Shown here one piece after another: positions 1 through 8,496 of a stretch of 64,000 nt of DNA. The stretch covers positions 496,001-560,000 of the forward strand of contig NZ_JACHIJ010000005.1 in NCBI RefSeq assembly GCF_014203115.1, read 5' to 3'. The translations under genes and the position numbers were made by a program. Under the pieces are notes generated by a model that searched no databases, was not told the origin of the DNA, and saw nothing but the letters and a program-made list of their open reading frames with translations. The first letter of the stretch is position 1; each line of letters starts with the position of its first letter. This DNA comes from Afipia massiliensis (GTDB lineage: Bacteria > Pseudomonadota > Alphaproteobacteria > Rhizobiales > Xanthobacteraceae).

Positions 1-82
1 GACCGTTTCGGCTGTCATTTAGGATGGCTGCCACGTGATGATGTTGAGCCAGCGCAAGCTCAAACTGATTGGCCTCATACAC

Positions 83-106
83 CGGCGTCTCATTCATGAG
101 ACGCCG
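83..106. repeat. Perfect 10-bp inverted repeat (hairpin)
   Basis: Arms CGGCGTCTCA and TGAGACGCCG are separated by the 4-base loop TTCA. No T-run follows on either strand, so it is not a clear intrinsic terminator. It lies just beyond the nsrR fragment in that fragment's direction of transcription. The function is unknown. Confidence 0.5.
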
Positions 107-161
107 CAAATTCTCGTTCGAGCGCCGTCCCGAACGGTGCATATCCGGAAATTTCGCGGCG

Positions 162-262
162 TCAGCGCGCGCAAGCCGAACGATAGTCCAGACCCGCCGT
201 CTCTATCGCTGGTTTGATCCCAAAGTCCTTCGGGATTAAATCCGCCAGCGTGTAGCGATCGA
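162..262 (-). pseudogene. C-terminal fragment of an NsrR/Rrf2 regulator
   Basis: Read on the minus strand, this stretch encodes RYTLADLIPKDFGIKPA followed by 14 more codons and a TGA at 162-164. The complete NsrR encoded at 29298-29726 ends in YTLADLILSPKDFGIKPAV, so the match is specific to NsrR and not just to Rrf2 proteins. No N-terminal wing or cysteine cluster is present upstream: the fragment starts right after the stop codon of the Crp/Fnr gene at 275. It is therefore a tail left by deletion or rearrangement. It pairs with a second remnant, of nnrS, at about 1.7 kb. The exact 5' edge is uncertain. Confidence 0.7.
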
Positions 263-274
263 CGCGGCGGCGCG

Positions 275-1003
275 CTATCTCGGACCTGGTTTGGCGGACG
301 GGGCTTCGTGTCCTTCGGTCAGGCCGAACAGCGCATGGGGATCGCGCAGCACGATCCGCTGACGTCCTCCTTCGACCAAACCGCGCTGCTCCCAGGAACT
401 GAGGATGCGGCTGACCGTATGCAGGGTCGTACCGGTCATCTCGGCTATATCCTGGCGGCTGATCGGAAAGTCAATCTCAATGCCCCCGCCGACCTTCTTG
501 CCGGCCTGCTTCGCCAATCGCAGAAGCACGTGCGCGACGCGCTGCTCAACTTGCTCGTTCGAGATCTCCATGATCCTGGCCTGTGTGTCCTGCAACCGGC
601 TGCCCACGATTTGCAGCGCGCTGCTGGCTAGGCTCGGAAATCGGGCGAGAAGACGAGACCAAGAGGACGATGGCCAGACGAGGGCAATGCTGTCGACCGC
701 CGCGACCGCGGTCGCCGGATAATGCTTGAGGTTCATCGCCTGCGCGACGCCGAACAATTCCCCGGCCGACACGTACCGGACGACGGTTTGCTGTCCTTGA
801 GGCGACGTCTTCTCGACCCGCAGATGGCCGTGCAGCAGAACGAAGAACCGGTCGGCGTCGGCGCCCTGATCGAACACCGTGGTGTCCTTCGGATATCGCA
901 CCGAGCGAGCTTCCCTCAGCAGTTCCTCTTGCTCGACGGGCGTCAGGCCGGCGAACATCGGAAGAGCGGCGACCAGCGAGCGGTCGATAGAGGCCATCGT
1001 CAT
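275..1003 (-). CDS. Crp/Fnr-family regulator, cysteine-free (DNR/NnrR-like)
   Basis: This 242-residue protein has the family layout: an N-terminal cyclic-nucleotide-binding-like beta-roll (about residues 15-120), a long dimerisation helix, and a C-terminal winged helix. The recognition helix reads GTTLHTVSRILSSWE and contains the SR pair seen in FNR/DNR proteins that bind TTG-N8-CAA dyads. No cysteine occurs, so it cannot carry an FNR-type Fe-S cluster. Proteins of this type usually sense NO through haem or act downstream of another sensor. A matching dyad lies about 97 bp upstream at 1094-1107, which suggests auto- or cross-regulation. ATGs at 1003 and 997 are both usable; a GA-rich stretch precedes 1003. 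NnrR and DNR are both possible names. Confidence 0.85.
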   Translation of the reverse strand: MTMASIDRSLVAALPMFAGLTPVEQEELLREARSVRYPKDTTVFDQGADADRFFVLLHGHLRVEKTSPQGQQTVVRYVSAGELFGVAQAMNLKHYPATAVAAVDSIALVWPSSSWSRLLARFPSLASSALQIVGSRLQDTQARIMEISNEQVEQRVAHVLLRLAKQAGKKVGGGIEIDFPISRQDIAEMTGTTLHTVSRILSSWEQRGLVEGGRQRIVLRDPHALFGLTEGHEAPSAKPGPR

Positions 1004-1623
1004 TCTCTCTTTCGGTGGCGGACATTAAATCTGTGCAACGTAAACGGCAACTTTTCGCCGGGAAAACAAATATCCGCGCATTCGCCTGAAACCTTGAGCT
1101 GGCGCAAACCGGAACCCGGGACAGGGGATACTGACGGGGTAGGTTGATGATGCGACCGCGGTGGCACCGCGGGAGTGGCGCTCCCCTTCCCGGCCGGGCG
1201 CTGCCAGATTGTCGCGACCGGCGGTCAACGAGACGGTAGGCAAAGAGTCGGCGCGGATCGGTCGGCTCGCTTAGGCGGCGCTAGAGGGAGTGTCAGTCTG
1301 CTTCGGACTCGGCGGAGCAGCAAGAACAGCAGCCACACGTCCAAGGGCGACCATACAAGTATCGGCTCTAATGATGTGGGGGCGGTGGCAGTTTCACCCA
1401 CCGTCTTTTTCCGCCACGTCGTGCACGAAGTCGTTCGAATGTCCGCATATCTCGTCTCCGGTTCCGCTGCTGCTGTCTGGCCGATGGCATGCTGGCAGTC
1501 CTTGCTCGCGGAGCAACCGATAGGCCCACGCGGGATTTGTGCCGCGACAAAGAACCAACGGCCACGACGACTATCGTACGGACAACAACGAGGATACGTC
1601 GTGGCGATAATGCACAAGCGGAA
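1004..1623. other. 620-bp stretch without a recognisable gene
   Basis: Open frames exist on both strands because of the high GC content, but none resembles a known protein or has a convincing ribosome binding site. The stretch holds one FixK-type dyad (1094-1107). It sits between the Crp/Fnr gene and an nnrS fragment, so it is probably decayed sequence left by the same rearrangement. Confidence 0.5.
1094..1107 (-). promoter_or_regulatory. FixK/NnrR-type box TTGAGCTGGCGCAA
   Basis: The site fits TTG(A/C)-N6-(G/T)CAA, the dyad recognised by FixK2 and related Crp/Fnr regulators in Bradyrhizobium-type bacteria. Its centre is about 97 bp upstream of the ATG of the 275-1003 regulator. It could also serve transcription towards the membrane-protein gene at 1809, but that is 700 bp away. 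Confidence 0.6.
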
Positions 1624-1767
1624 GGCCTATCCGGGCCCGCGATCTTCTCTCGCGGATTCAGGCTCTTCTACTTTTTCGGTGCGATCTATGGGGGCGCGAC
1701 CGCACTCGTCTGGCTGCCGGTGTCCGCCGGCGATCTCTCCCTACCGACCGCGTTCGCCCTGCGGGGC
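1624..1767 (+). pseudogene. N-terminal fragment of an nnrS gene
   Basis: The frame reads SRGFRLFYFFGAIYGGATAL then VWLPVSAGDLSLPTAFALRG. It aligns without gaps to the N-terminal region of the complete NnrS at 27573-28763, which reads SYGFRPFFLLGAAYAGLAVL then AWLPVFLGELTLQTTFALRD. The similarity stops exactly at FALR, before the conserved WHVHEM haem/copper-ligand motif. The frame then runs into unrelated codons and ends just before the next gene. No start codon in this frame is well placed. It is a truncated, non-functional copy. Confidence 0.75.
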
Positions 1768-1808
1768 GCCTCCTACATACGCCGCGCGCGGCGCGAGGAA
1801 TGGCGATA

Positions 1809-3152
1809 ATGGGTAATAATCTTTCCAGGTGGACCATCACCTACTTCGCGGTTGCGATCACGTGGTTGCTGGCCGCCGAAGTGCTGATGGTTGTCGGATT
1901 CGGTGCGCCGAGCGCCGACGTCGCGTCTCCCGACACGCTCGTGCTGGTACACGTAGTCTGCATCGGCTGGTTAAGTATGGCACTGTGCGGCGCCCTGTTC
2001 CAGTTCGTGCCGGTGCTCGTCGCCAAACCGCTCTTCTCTGAACGATGGACGCTACCGGCGTTACTGCTTTTGAACGCAGGGTTGATGGCGCTGCTGGCGG
2101 GATTTCTGGCGTTGGGCGGTCGCATCCCTTGGTCGATCTCCCTGCTTCCAGTTGGGGCCATTATGCTTGTCGCAGGGTTCGCCGCGGTTTCAATCAATCT
2201 CGGCCTGACACTCTGGCGGGCCCGGCCGCTTCCGGCTCCCGCACGGTTCGTCGCAGTGGGTGTTGCCTGCATCTGCGCGACGGCGGCGATCGGCACCGTA
2301 TTCGCACTCGCCCGTTCGGGGCGCATCGCCGAGCCGCTCGCCACGGATGCGTTGGCGTCAGGCGTCTCGATTCACGCGATCGCGGGTCTGGGAGGATGGC
2401 TGACGCTCACCGCAATGGGTGTGAGCTACCGGCTGCTGGCGATGTTCATGCTGGCTCCGGACGCCGATGCAAGGAAGATACGTGCGACGCTCTTAACGGG
2501 TGCGGGAACCATGGCCATCGCGATCGCGGGAGGTGTTTTCGCGGTCGTCGCAGAAGACGGCATCGACGCTGTACTTGCCCTTGCCGCGATTGCAGGATTG
2601 ATGACCCTCGGCCTCTATGGGCGCGACGTGATCGCGTTGTTCCGCGGACGCAAGCGTCGCGCCCTTGAACTGAATATCCGCATGACGGCCTTATCTCTGG
2701 TCAGTTTGGCTGCGGTCGTTCTGCTCGGCGGGCTGCTGGCTGCCACGGGTTCGTTCGTTCGACACATCGGAGCGTTCGCCTTCCTGGTCGCCTTCGGTTG
2801 GCTGTCGGGACTGATCCTCGCAAAACTCTACAAGATCGTCGCTTTCCTCACTTGGCTTGAGGTCTACGGGCCAGTGATGGGACGAACGGCGACACCGCGC
2901 GTTCAGGATCTCGTCGTCGAACGACGGGCCTCGAAATGGTTCTTCGTATACTTCCTGGCTGTCTGGGCCGCGACCGCCATGTTGCTCGTCGATGCGACGC
3001 TTGCTTTCCGCACTGCCGCGCTGGCCATGACGATCGCGACCGCCGGCATCGTCCGTGAGTTCGCAAGGGCCAGACGTCTCCTCGATGTCGCCGGCGCGCT
3101 GCGTCTGCCAGCGGGCGCAATTGCCCCGCGGCTAATGTTTTCCCGTAACTAA
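1809..3152 (+). CDS. Polytopic membrane protein, haem-copper-oxidase/NnrS-like
   Basis: The 447-residue product is almost entirely hydrophobic, with roughly 12 predicted membrane helices. The segment LVHVVCIGWLSMALCGALFQ (about residues 45-64) carries the H-x4-GW-x8-Q pattern of uncharacterised proteins distantly related to subunit I of haem-copper oxidases. A second helix holds SIHAIAGLGGWLTLTAMGV. I start it at 1809 (MGNNLSRW) because GAGGA lies nine bases upstream; the ATG at 1800 is too close to that site. It precedes a DUF2249 gene and a MIP18-type gene with short spacing, so the three probably form one operon. Such modules are often found near NO-handling genes. The exact function is unknown. 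Confidence 0.75.
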   Translation: MGNNLSRWTITYFAVAITWLLAAEVLMVVGFGAPSADVASPDTLVLVHVVCIGWLSMALCGALFQFVPVLVAKPLFSERWTLPALLLLNAGLMALLAGFLALGGRIPWSISLLPVGAIMLVAGFAAVSINLGLTLWRARPLPAPARFVAVGVACICATAAIGTVFALARSGRIAEPLATDALASGVSIHAIAGLGGWLTLTAMGVSYRLLAMFMLAPDADARKIRATLLTGAGTMAIAIAGGVFAVVAEDGIDAVLALAAIAGLMTLGLYGRDVIALFRGRKRRALELNIRMTALSLVSLAAVVLLGGLLAATGSFVRHIGAFAFLVAFGWLSGLILAKLYKIVAFLTWLEVYGPVMGRTATPRVQDLVVERRASKWFFVYFLAVWAATAMLLVDATLAFRTAALAMTIATAGIVREFARARRLLDVAGALRLPAGAIAPRLMFSRN

Positions 3153-3168
3153 CCGCAAGGAGCAAGAC

Positions 3169-3666
3169 ATGAAAGAATTCATCGACGTGGATGTCCGGCC
3201 GATCCTCCGCGCTGGCGGCGAGCCGTTCTCGACCATTATGGCGGCCCTCGCCTCACTTCAACCCGGTCAGGGTCTACGACTTTTCGCGACCTTCAAGCCG
3301 ATCCCGTTGTTCGGCGTCATGGCCGATAAGGGCTTTGTGCATGAGGAAACCGAACTCCAGGACGGGGAGTGGGAAGTTCTGTTCCGTCCCATAGGCGCGC
3401 CGGCGCGGGCGCAGTCGGCGCCTTCCGTGGACGAGTGGCCCGATCCCATCGTGCGTCTCGACAATCGCGATCTCGATCCGCCGGAACCTATGGTGCGAAT
3501 CCTGGCGGCGGTCGAAACGCTAAGTCCCGGCCAGATCATGTCGGCACAGCTGCGCCGCGAGCCGGTCTTTCTATTTCCCGAACTTGAGAAACGCGGGCAT
3601 TCATGGCGGGGTGGTTTCACGCCTGACGGTACCGCGTACGAGCTGACCGTAAGGATTGCGGGATGA
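3169..3666 (+). CDS. Tandem DUF2249 protein
   Basis: The 165-residue soluble protein contains two DUF2249 units. The first covers about residues 5-72, from DVDVRPILRAGGEPF to EWEVLF. The second covers about residues 95-163, from LDNRDLDPPEPMVRIL to YELTVRI. Each has the family's acidic opening, a helix, and a strand-rich half. The family is uncharacterised but recurs beside nitrite, NO and N2O metabolism genes. A strong ribosome site (AAGGAG) precedes the ATG. The gene sits 16 bp after the membrane protein gene and overlaps the next gene by four bases, so all three are probably co-transcribed. A single-unit relative is encoded at 28893-29138. Confidence 0.85.
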   Translation: MKEFIDVDVRPILRAGGEPFSTIMAALASLQPGQGLRLFATFKPIPLFGVMADKGFVHEETELQDGEWEVLFRPIGAPARAQSAPSVDEWPDPIVRLDNRDLDPPEPMVRILAAVETLSPGQIMSAQLRREPVFLFPELEKRGHSWRGGFTPDGTAYELTVRIAG

Positions 3667-3980
3667 CGATCATCGGCTCCACGCTGGCCGCCAAGGTCAG
3701 GGACGCGCTGCGCGTCGTCATCGATCCGGAGCTAGGTCTCAACATCGTTGATCTCGGATTCGTGTACGGCATTTCGGTCGAGGATGGAGCGGCGTGGATA
3801 GTCATGACGGCAACTACACCCGGTTGCCCCGCCACCGGGTTTCTCAAGGAAGGTGTGTCCAACAGCGCCCTTCGGGTCCCAGGCGTCAAATCGGTCGACG
3901 TCACGATGACGTTCGACCCACCATGGACGCCTGCGCTGATGACGGCCGACGCGAGGGCTGAACTCGACTTCCGGAATTGA
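3663..3980 (+). CDS. MIP18/DUF59-family Fe-S cluster assembly factor
   Basis: This 105-residue protein has the DUF59 signature: DPELGLNIVDLGFVYGI near residue 20, then TTPGCPATG with the conserved cysteine, then DPPWTPALM at the C-terminal end. Relatives (SufT, PaaD, the MIP18 family) help load Fe-S clusters or maturate metal enzymes. The start overlaps the preceding stop as ATGA, so translation is probably coupled. The client is not visible: no Fe-S enzyme is encoded in the same operon, although nosR and narGH are nearby. Confidence 0.88.
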   Translation: MTIIGSTLAAKVRDALRVVIDPELGLNIVDLGFVYGISVEDGAAWIVMTATTPGCPATGFLKEGVSNSALRVPGVKSVDVTMTFDPPWTPALMTADARAELDFRN

Positions 3981-4067
3981 ACTTCGTACGAACCAAGTGG
4001 CATGGTTGCTTCGACCGGTCCGGGCGCCCCTCGCCCACAACTGCCGATGTCGTGAACCAGAATTTGC

Positions 4068-4934
4068 TCACGCCAATGCCCGCAACCAAGCAAGGCGAGC
4101 GATCGCGCACTCTGCGAGCGCCTGCATGGCTTCAAGACGACCGGGATCGCCGGAACTCTCGGCGCCCTCGAGGTAGGCATCAGCCAGCGCCTCGGCGATA
4201 ATTTGCGCGTCGCATTGTTCAAGGTTCGCGGGAAATCGGCCGATCCCGGCCGCTTGAGCCGACATGCGCGTCGTTTCCTGAAGAAGCTCGCGCGCCCGAT
4301 TGATCGCTTCGCCTTCGACGCGACGCTCCAGATCGGCGAGCTCTCCTGCTAGACGACGTTCCAGCACCGCCGCATCGACTTGGCCGACATTACCCTGCTC
4401 GACTGCGCGCATCTTGTCGTGCTCGCTATGATATGCGTGCCGCCGCTCCTTTCGCAGTATGACGACATGGTCCAGTTCCTCCCGCGCCATGGCTTCAGCG
4501 GCCTGTTTGATCTCGGAATCTTCCGCAAATCCAGCTACATATGACCAGAACGCGAATGCCCGCTCCTCATTGCGCACCGCCATGGACAGTGCGCGGTAGG
4601 GTGTCATCAGTCTGGAGGTTATAATTTCCGCGGCTGTCTCGCGATCGAACGTTTCGGGCGCCTCCCAGCGCACGAGCGCGGCATCGGGCGCTCTGCCGAG
4701 ACGGGATTGCGACCAGCGCGCCACACTGTCGACATGTTCGCGCTCCGCCGCGGCAAGTTGCGCGAAGACGGCAGCGAGATCCGGCTTATTCTGACGTTGC
4801 ATGTCTGCCGCAAGATCGTCGTACTTGCTGGCGGCCTCCTGTTCCATCGCATTCGCAAGCGCAAACAGCTCGTTGAGCGACTGCAGATTTCCTGCGGGCT
4901 CTCCTTTCAATAGCAAGGTTCGTGACAGCAGCAT
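4068..4934 (-). CDS. Ferritin-like (rubrerythrin-type) diiron protein
   Basis: The 288-residue protein has an N-terminal four-helix ferritin-like domain. Paired Glu/His motifs are visible: MEQEAASKY, EREHVDSVARW, NEERAFAF and AREELDHVVIL, spaced as in rubrerythrins. They should bind a diiron site for peroxide, oxygen or NO chemistry, or for iron storage. There is no C-terminal rubredoxin CxxC. The open frame continues to 4988, but I start it at 4934 (MLLSRTLLL). A GGGGAAG ribosome site precedes that ATG, and the FixK box at 5007-5020 would place the transcript start downstream of 4988. It converges with the DUF59 gene. Confidence 0.8.
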   Translation of the reverse strand: MLLSRTLLLKGEPAGNLQSLNELFALANAMEQEAASKYDDLAADMQRQNKPDLAAVFAQLAAAEREHVDSVARWSQSRLGRAPDAALVRWEAPETFDRETAAEIITSRLMTPYRALSMAVRNEERAFAFWSYVAGFAEDSEIKQAAEAMAREELDHVVILRKERRHAYHSEHDKMRAVEQGNVGQVDAAVLERRLAGELADLERRVEGEAINRARELLQETTRMSAQAAGIGRFPANLEQCDAQIIAEALADAYLEGAESSGDPGRLEAMQALAECAIARLAWLRALA

Positions 4935-5006
4935 GCTTCCCCGCCCGTTTCGATCCGGCACAACGTGATTCCAGAGTAGATAAAGCATATATAATCGGAA
5001 GCGGGT

Positions 5007-5020
5007 TTGACCTGGCTCAA
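5007..5020 (-). promoter_or_regulatory. FixK-type box TTGACCTGGCTCAA
   Basis: The dyad has perfect TTGA/TCAA ends. It is centred about 79 bp upstream of the chosen ATG (4934) of the ferritin-like gene. An activator at -41.5 would put the transcript start near 4972, which supports the internal start codon. This predicts low-oxygen induction. Confidence 0.7.
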
Positions 5021-5148
5021 GGGCGGCTTCCGCCGCCGCATCGAGCGACAGGCGAGCGTTCCTGCAACCAATGTGTGACCTGCCCTTCGGTTACGTTGGG
5101 GCAGTCCGCAACCGAACTGCGATCTTTTTCTAGGTCTCGGCCAAGCTG

Positions 5149-5859
5149 TTAGCTGACGATCACTTCTGCGATCGCGCGAAGATCCTTGAGCTTGGTCACG
5201 GTCAGCGTCTGATCGCGCGTGAACAGCAACCCACGCTTTTCCCAATTCGTAAGAGCACGGCTCACGGAATAGAGCGTGGTCCCCGCGATGTCAGCAATAT
5301 CCTTGCGTCGCAGAGAAAGACCTATGGTCGTTCCAAACGACTCCTCTCTGCCGAATTGCCGGACCAGGCGAAGTATCGTGTGAGCTACACGTCTTTCGAC
5401 GGATTGCGTGGAGACCTCCCGGAGGCGATTTTGCAATTCGGCAAGACGTCTCCCCATGATTCTAAGAGCATTCAGCGCAACCTGAGGATGGCGGTGTATC
5501 AACCTGATCAGATCTGCTTCACTCCAGCTTACCACGACGGACGGCGCCATTGTATCGGCATCCGCGGGATATCGATGGTCAGTAAAGGCAGCCACGACTC
5601 CAAATATTTCGCCGGACCCAATGAATCTGATGACTATTTGCGCTCCATCGCTACCCGATTGTGAAATGCGCACGATTCCTTTCAGGAGCGCGTGCGCCCG
5701 AACCCGAGTATCACCCTGATCGAATACCCTGGCGTCTTTTGAAAAAATGAGGCGCCGAGCCGATTTGCGTGCCTCATCGAGAGCCGCCGCCGAAACTCCT
5801 CGAAACAGCTCGATGCTGGCAAGTTCTCGCCGGGATACTGGCGGATCGGAATCGGCCAT
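5149..5859 (-). CDS. Crp/Fnr-family regulator, cysteine-free
   Basis: The 236-residue protein has an N-terminal effector-binding beta-roll (about residues 18-125), a dimer helix and a winged helix near 175-215. The recognition helix is GTTLYSVSRALTNWE. There are no cysteines, so no Fe-S cluster. It resembles the regulator at 275-1003 (VERRVAHTILRLVRQ versus VEQRVAHVLLRLAKQ), so the two may be paralogues. It is transcribed away from nosR and shares the 320-bp intergenic region containing a strong FixK-type dyad. It is a candidate direct regulator of nos. DNR, NnrR and FixK-like are all possible names. Confidence 0.83.
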   Translation of the reverse strand: MADSDPPVSRRELASIELFRGVSAAALDEARKSARRLIFSKDARVFDQGDTRVRAHALLKGIVRISQSGSDGAQIVIRFIGSGEIFGVVAAFTDHRYPADADTMAPSVVVSWSEADLIRLIHRHPQVALNALRIMGRRLAELQNRLREVSTQSVERRVAHTILRLVRQFGREESFGTTIGLSLRRKDIADIAGTTLYSVSRALTNWEKRGLLFTRDQTLTVTKLKDLRAIAEVIVS

Positions 5860-5985
5860 TTTGCTTCACTTAGTCCCGTGAATTCCGATCATCGCAGTAA
5901 ATTGCAATGCGGACGCATGTTGAGGGTCGCAATTGTAAATCGATGATTAGTTCCTCTCTTTAACCGGAACCGTGGGGTGTCGAGT

Positions 5986-5999
5986 TTGCGCCAGCGCAA
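5986..5999 (+). promoter_or_regulatory. FixK/NnrR-type box TTGCGCCAGCGCAA upstream of nosR
   Basis: The site is part of a 16-base near-perfect palindrome, TTTGCGC-CA-GCGCAAA. It lies 190 bp before the chosen nosR start and would put a transcript start near 6034, leaving a long leader. The 5860-6182 interval holds no other gene; on the other side it also borders the divergent Crp/Fnr gene. Confidence 0.72.
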
Positions 6000-6182
6000 A
6001 TCGAACCGCTTTCATTGTTGATAGATTACGGGTGGTCTCCATGAGCGGAAGCGCACCTTTATGATGGAAATACTCGCAAGCCCCTCCAGGCCGTCCGCAG
6101 CGACAGGCTGTCTCCAGATCGCGCCGGCGAGCCGATCACGCAAAACTACGTCTGCGTGCGCTCTACGCTCGAAAGGTTTTGC

Positions 6183-8480
6183 GTGAATCCGAAATCTTGT
6201 TTGACCGTGTTCGCTGCCGCCGCTGTCATGGTGTTGGCGGCGTTGGCTTCGTGCACCGCGTTCGCGGCCGACAATCTCGCGACTTACTTGTCAAAAGCCG
6301 CGCCGTCGCATTTCTTTCCTAGCGCCGACCGTTTCGGTCCTGTCCAAGGCGATCCGCCAATCGCGCCGGTCTATCAAAGCGATAAGCTGCTGGGCTTCGT
6401 TTATCTCAACTCCGATTTCGCCAATGCGGTCGGCTATTCCGGTAAGCCGATACACACCCTCGTCGGAATAGATCCCAAGGGAATCCTGACGGGCCTCAAG
6501 CTGGTCGAGCACAAGGAACCCATCGTGCTGGTGGGCATTCCCGAAAAGCGCATTCTGGAGGCCGTCAACAAGTTGATCGGCGCCGACTTGGGAAGCGTGG
6601 CGCGAGGTGCCGCGCCGGCTCCGCAGGTCGATATCATCAGCGGCGCGACCGTCACCGTTCTGGTGATCGGCGACAGCATCGTTCGGTCCGCCACCAAGCT
6701 GATCAGGAGCGGCCGTCTGGGCGCCCAAGCCAATCCAGCCGGCAGCACGGTGCCACGAGTTTCGAGGACGATCGATCCAGCAAAAAGCGAAATCCGAGAT
6801 TGGCAGAGCCTCGTCGGCGACGGATCCGTCAAGAGGTTGCTCCTTTCGGTCGCGGACGTGAACAAGGCTTTCGAGAAAACCGGCAACGCCGCCGCGACTG
6901 CGCGTCCGGAAGAAGGCGATCCGGACGAAACCTTCATTGATCTATATCTGGCTGATGTCGCCGTGCCGACGATCGGCCGCAGTCTGCTCGGAGACGACGG
7001 TTACAATCGTTTGGTTGGCCGGTTGAAACCCGGACAACAAGCGCTCGTCGTCGCCGGATCCGGCCGCTACTCGTTCAAGGGAGCCGCCTACGTGCGAGGA
7101 GGGATTTTCGATCGCGTCGAATTGATCCAGGAGACTAACAGCGTCCGCTTCCGCGACCGCGATCACACGCGCTTGGGCAATCTTGTTGCCGAAGGCGCGC
7201 CCGACTTCCCGGAAATCGCGTTGTTTACGGTGCCGCCCGAGCTTCCGCTCGATCCGACCGAACCATGGGCGCTGCAGCTCCTGGTGCAGCGCGTCGTCGG
7301 CGCGCGGGACAAGGCTCTAGTTACCTTCGATCTCGGCTATACGCTTCCGGAAATCTACCTCAAGCGCGAAGCGCCGCTTCAGCCCCCCGCCACCGCAGCG
7401 GCACCGCCCGCCAAGTCGGCGCCCTTGGCTGCTGAGAGGCGTGAAGCCGGTACGCCGCCGCCCGCGACCGACGAAGAGCCGCTTTGGATGCGCATCTGGC
7501 GCGGCGACGTCGTCAAGATCGGAATGACCGTCGTCGCGTTGGGCGCGCTTACGCTGATTTTCTTTTTTCAGAACTTCCTGGTCCGTCGCCCGGCGATATA
7601 CGTCTGGGTCCGCCGGGGCTACCTACTCTTCATCCTGGTCTGGCTGGGGTGGTATGCGAACGCTCAACTCTCGGTCGTCAACGTCCTGACCTTCGTCAAC
7701 TCGTTGCTGACCGGCTTCAGCTGGGAGTATTTCCTCGCCGCCCCGCTGATCTTCATTCTTTGGGCATCGATCGCGGCTGGGCTGTTGTTCTGGGGACGCG
7801 GGCCGTTCTGCGGCTGGTTATGCCCCTTTGGAGCCCTGCAGGAGTTGCTCAACAACATCGCCCAAGCGCTTAAGGTCCCCCAGTTCAACGTGCCTTGGGG
7901 TCTGCACGAGCGGCTGTGGCCGATCAAGTACATCATCTTTCTCGGCCTGTTCGGCATGTCACTGTACTCGACCGCGTTCGCCGAGCAACTCGCCGAGGTC
8001 GAACCCTTCAAGACCTCCATCATCCTGAAATTTGCGCGCGAATGGCCGTTTGTCCTCTATGCGCTGACGCTGCTCGCGGCCGGCCTGTTCGTCGAGCGTT
8101 TCTTCTGCCGCTACATGTGTCCGCTCGGTGCTGCACTCGCGATTCCGGGCCGCATCCGGATGTTCGAGTGGCTCAGGCGCTGGCCGGAATGCGGCTCGCC
8201 TTGCCAGCGCTGCGCCAAGGAATGTCCGGTGCAAGCGATTCATCCCGACGGGCACATCAACGTCAACGAGTGCATCTACTGCATGCACTGTCAGGAACTG
8301 TATTTCGATGACCATCGCTGCCCGCACATGATCCAGGTTCGGCTGAAGCGCGAGAAGCGCGAGGCTCTTTCTTCGCCCTCGATGCGCAGCGGCGGCAAGG
8401 GGCCGAATACCGTCATCACTGCCGGAGGCAAGCCCATCGGCTCGCAGCCTGCTGCTGCCATCACACCACCCGCAACCTGA
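6183..8480 (+). CDS. nosR: NosR, membrane flavo/Fe-S protein of N2O respiration
   Basis: NosR passes electrons to N2O reductase and is needed for nosZ expression and activity. An N-terminal signal segment leads into a periplasmic FMN-binding domain holding the flavin attachment motif SGATVT. Several membrane helices follow, with the CxxxCP motifs FCGWLCPFG and FCRYMCPLG. At the C-terminus is a cytoplasmic ferredoxin-like region with CGSPCQRCAKECP and CIYCMHC. I choose the GTG at 6183 (765 residues), because GAAAGG precedes it by seven bases and it begins the signal peptide directly. A GTG at 6156 would add nine residues. It is the first gene of nosRZDFYLX. Confidence 0.95.
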   Translation: MNPKSCLTVFAAAAVMVLAALASCTAFAADNLATYLSKAAPSHFFPSADRFGPVQGDPPIAPVYQSDKLLGFVYLNSDFANAVGYSGKPIHTLVGIDPKGILTGLKLVEHKEPIVLVGIPEKRILEAVNKLIGADLGSVARGAAPAPQVDIISGATVTVLVIGDSIVRSATKLIRSGRLGAQANPAGSTVPRVSRTIDPAKSEIRDWQSLVGDGSVKRLLLSVADVNKAFEKTGNAAATARPEEGDPDETFIDLYLADVAVPTIGRSLLGDDGYNRLVGRLKPGQQALVVAGSGRYSFKGAAYVRGGIFDRVELIQETNSVRFRDRDHTRLGNLVAEGAPDFPEIALFTVPPELPLDPTEPWALQLLVQRVVGARDKALVTFDLGYTLPEIYLKREAPLQPPATAAAPPAKSAPLAAERREAGTPPPATDEEPLWMRIWRGDVVKIGMTVVALGALTLIFFFQNFLVRRPAIYVWVRRGYLLFILVWLGWYANAQLSVVNVLTFVNSLLTGFSWEYFLAAPLIFILWASIAAGLLFWGRGPFCGWLCPFGALQELLNNIAQALKVPQFNVPWGLHERLWPIKYIIFLGLFGMSLYSTAFAEQLAEVEPFKTSIILKFAREWPFVLYALTLLAAGLFVERFFCRYMCPLGAALAIPGRIRMFEWLRRWPECGSPCQRCAKECPVQAIHPDGHINVNECIYCMHCQELYFDDHRCPHMIQVRLKREKREALSSPSMRSGGKGPNTVITAGGKPIGSQPAAAITPPAT

Positions 8481-8496
8481 AGCTTAGGAGACTATT

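Noticed and set aside
1-97. 32-codon minus-strand frame open to the window edge
   Set aside because: It starts inside the 83-106 hairpin, has no ribosome site and is too short at the edge to judge.
35-217. 60-codon plus-strand frame
   Set aside because: It is antisense to the nsrR fragment and has no family resemblance; the GC-rich third positions make it an expected shadow.
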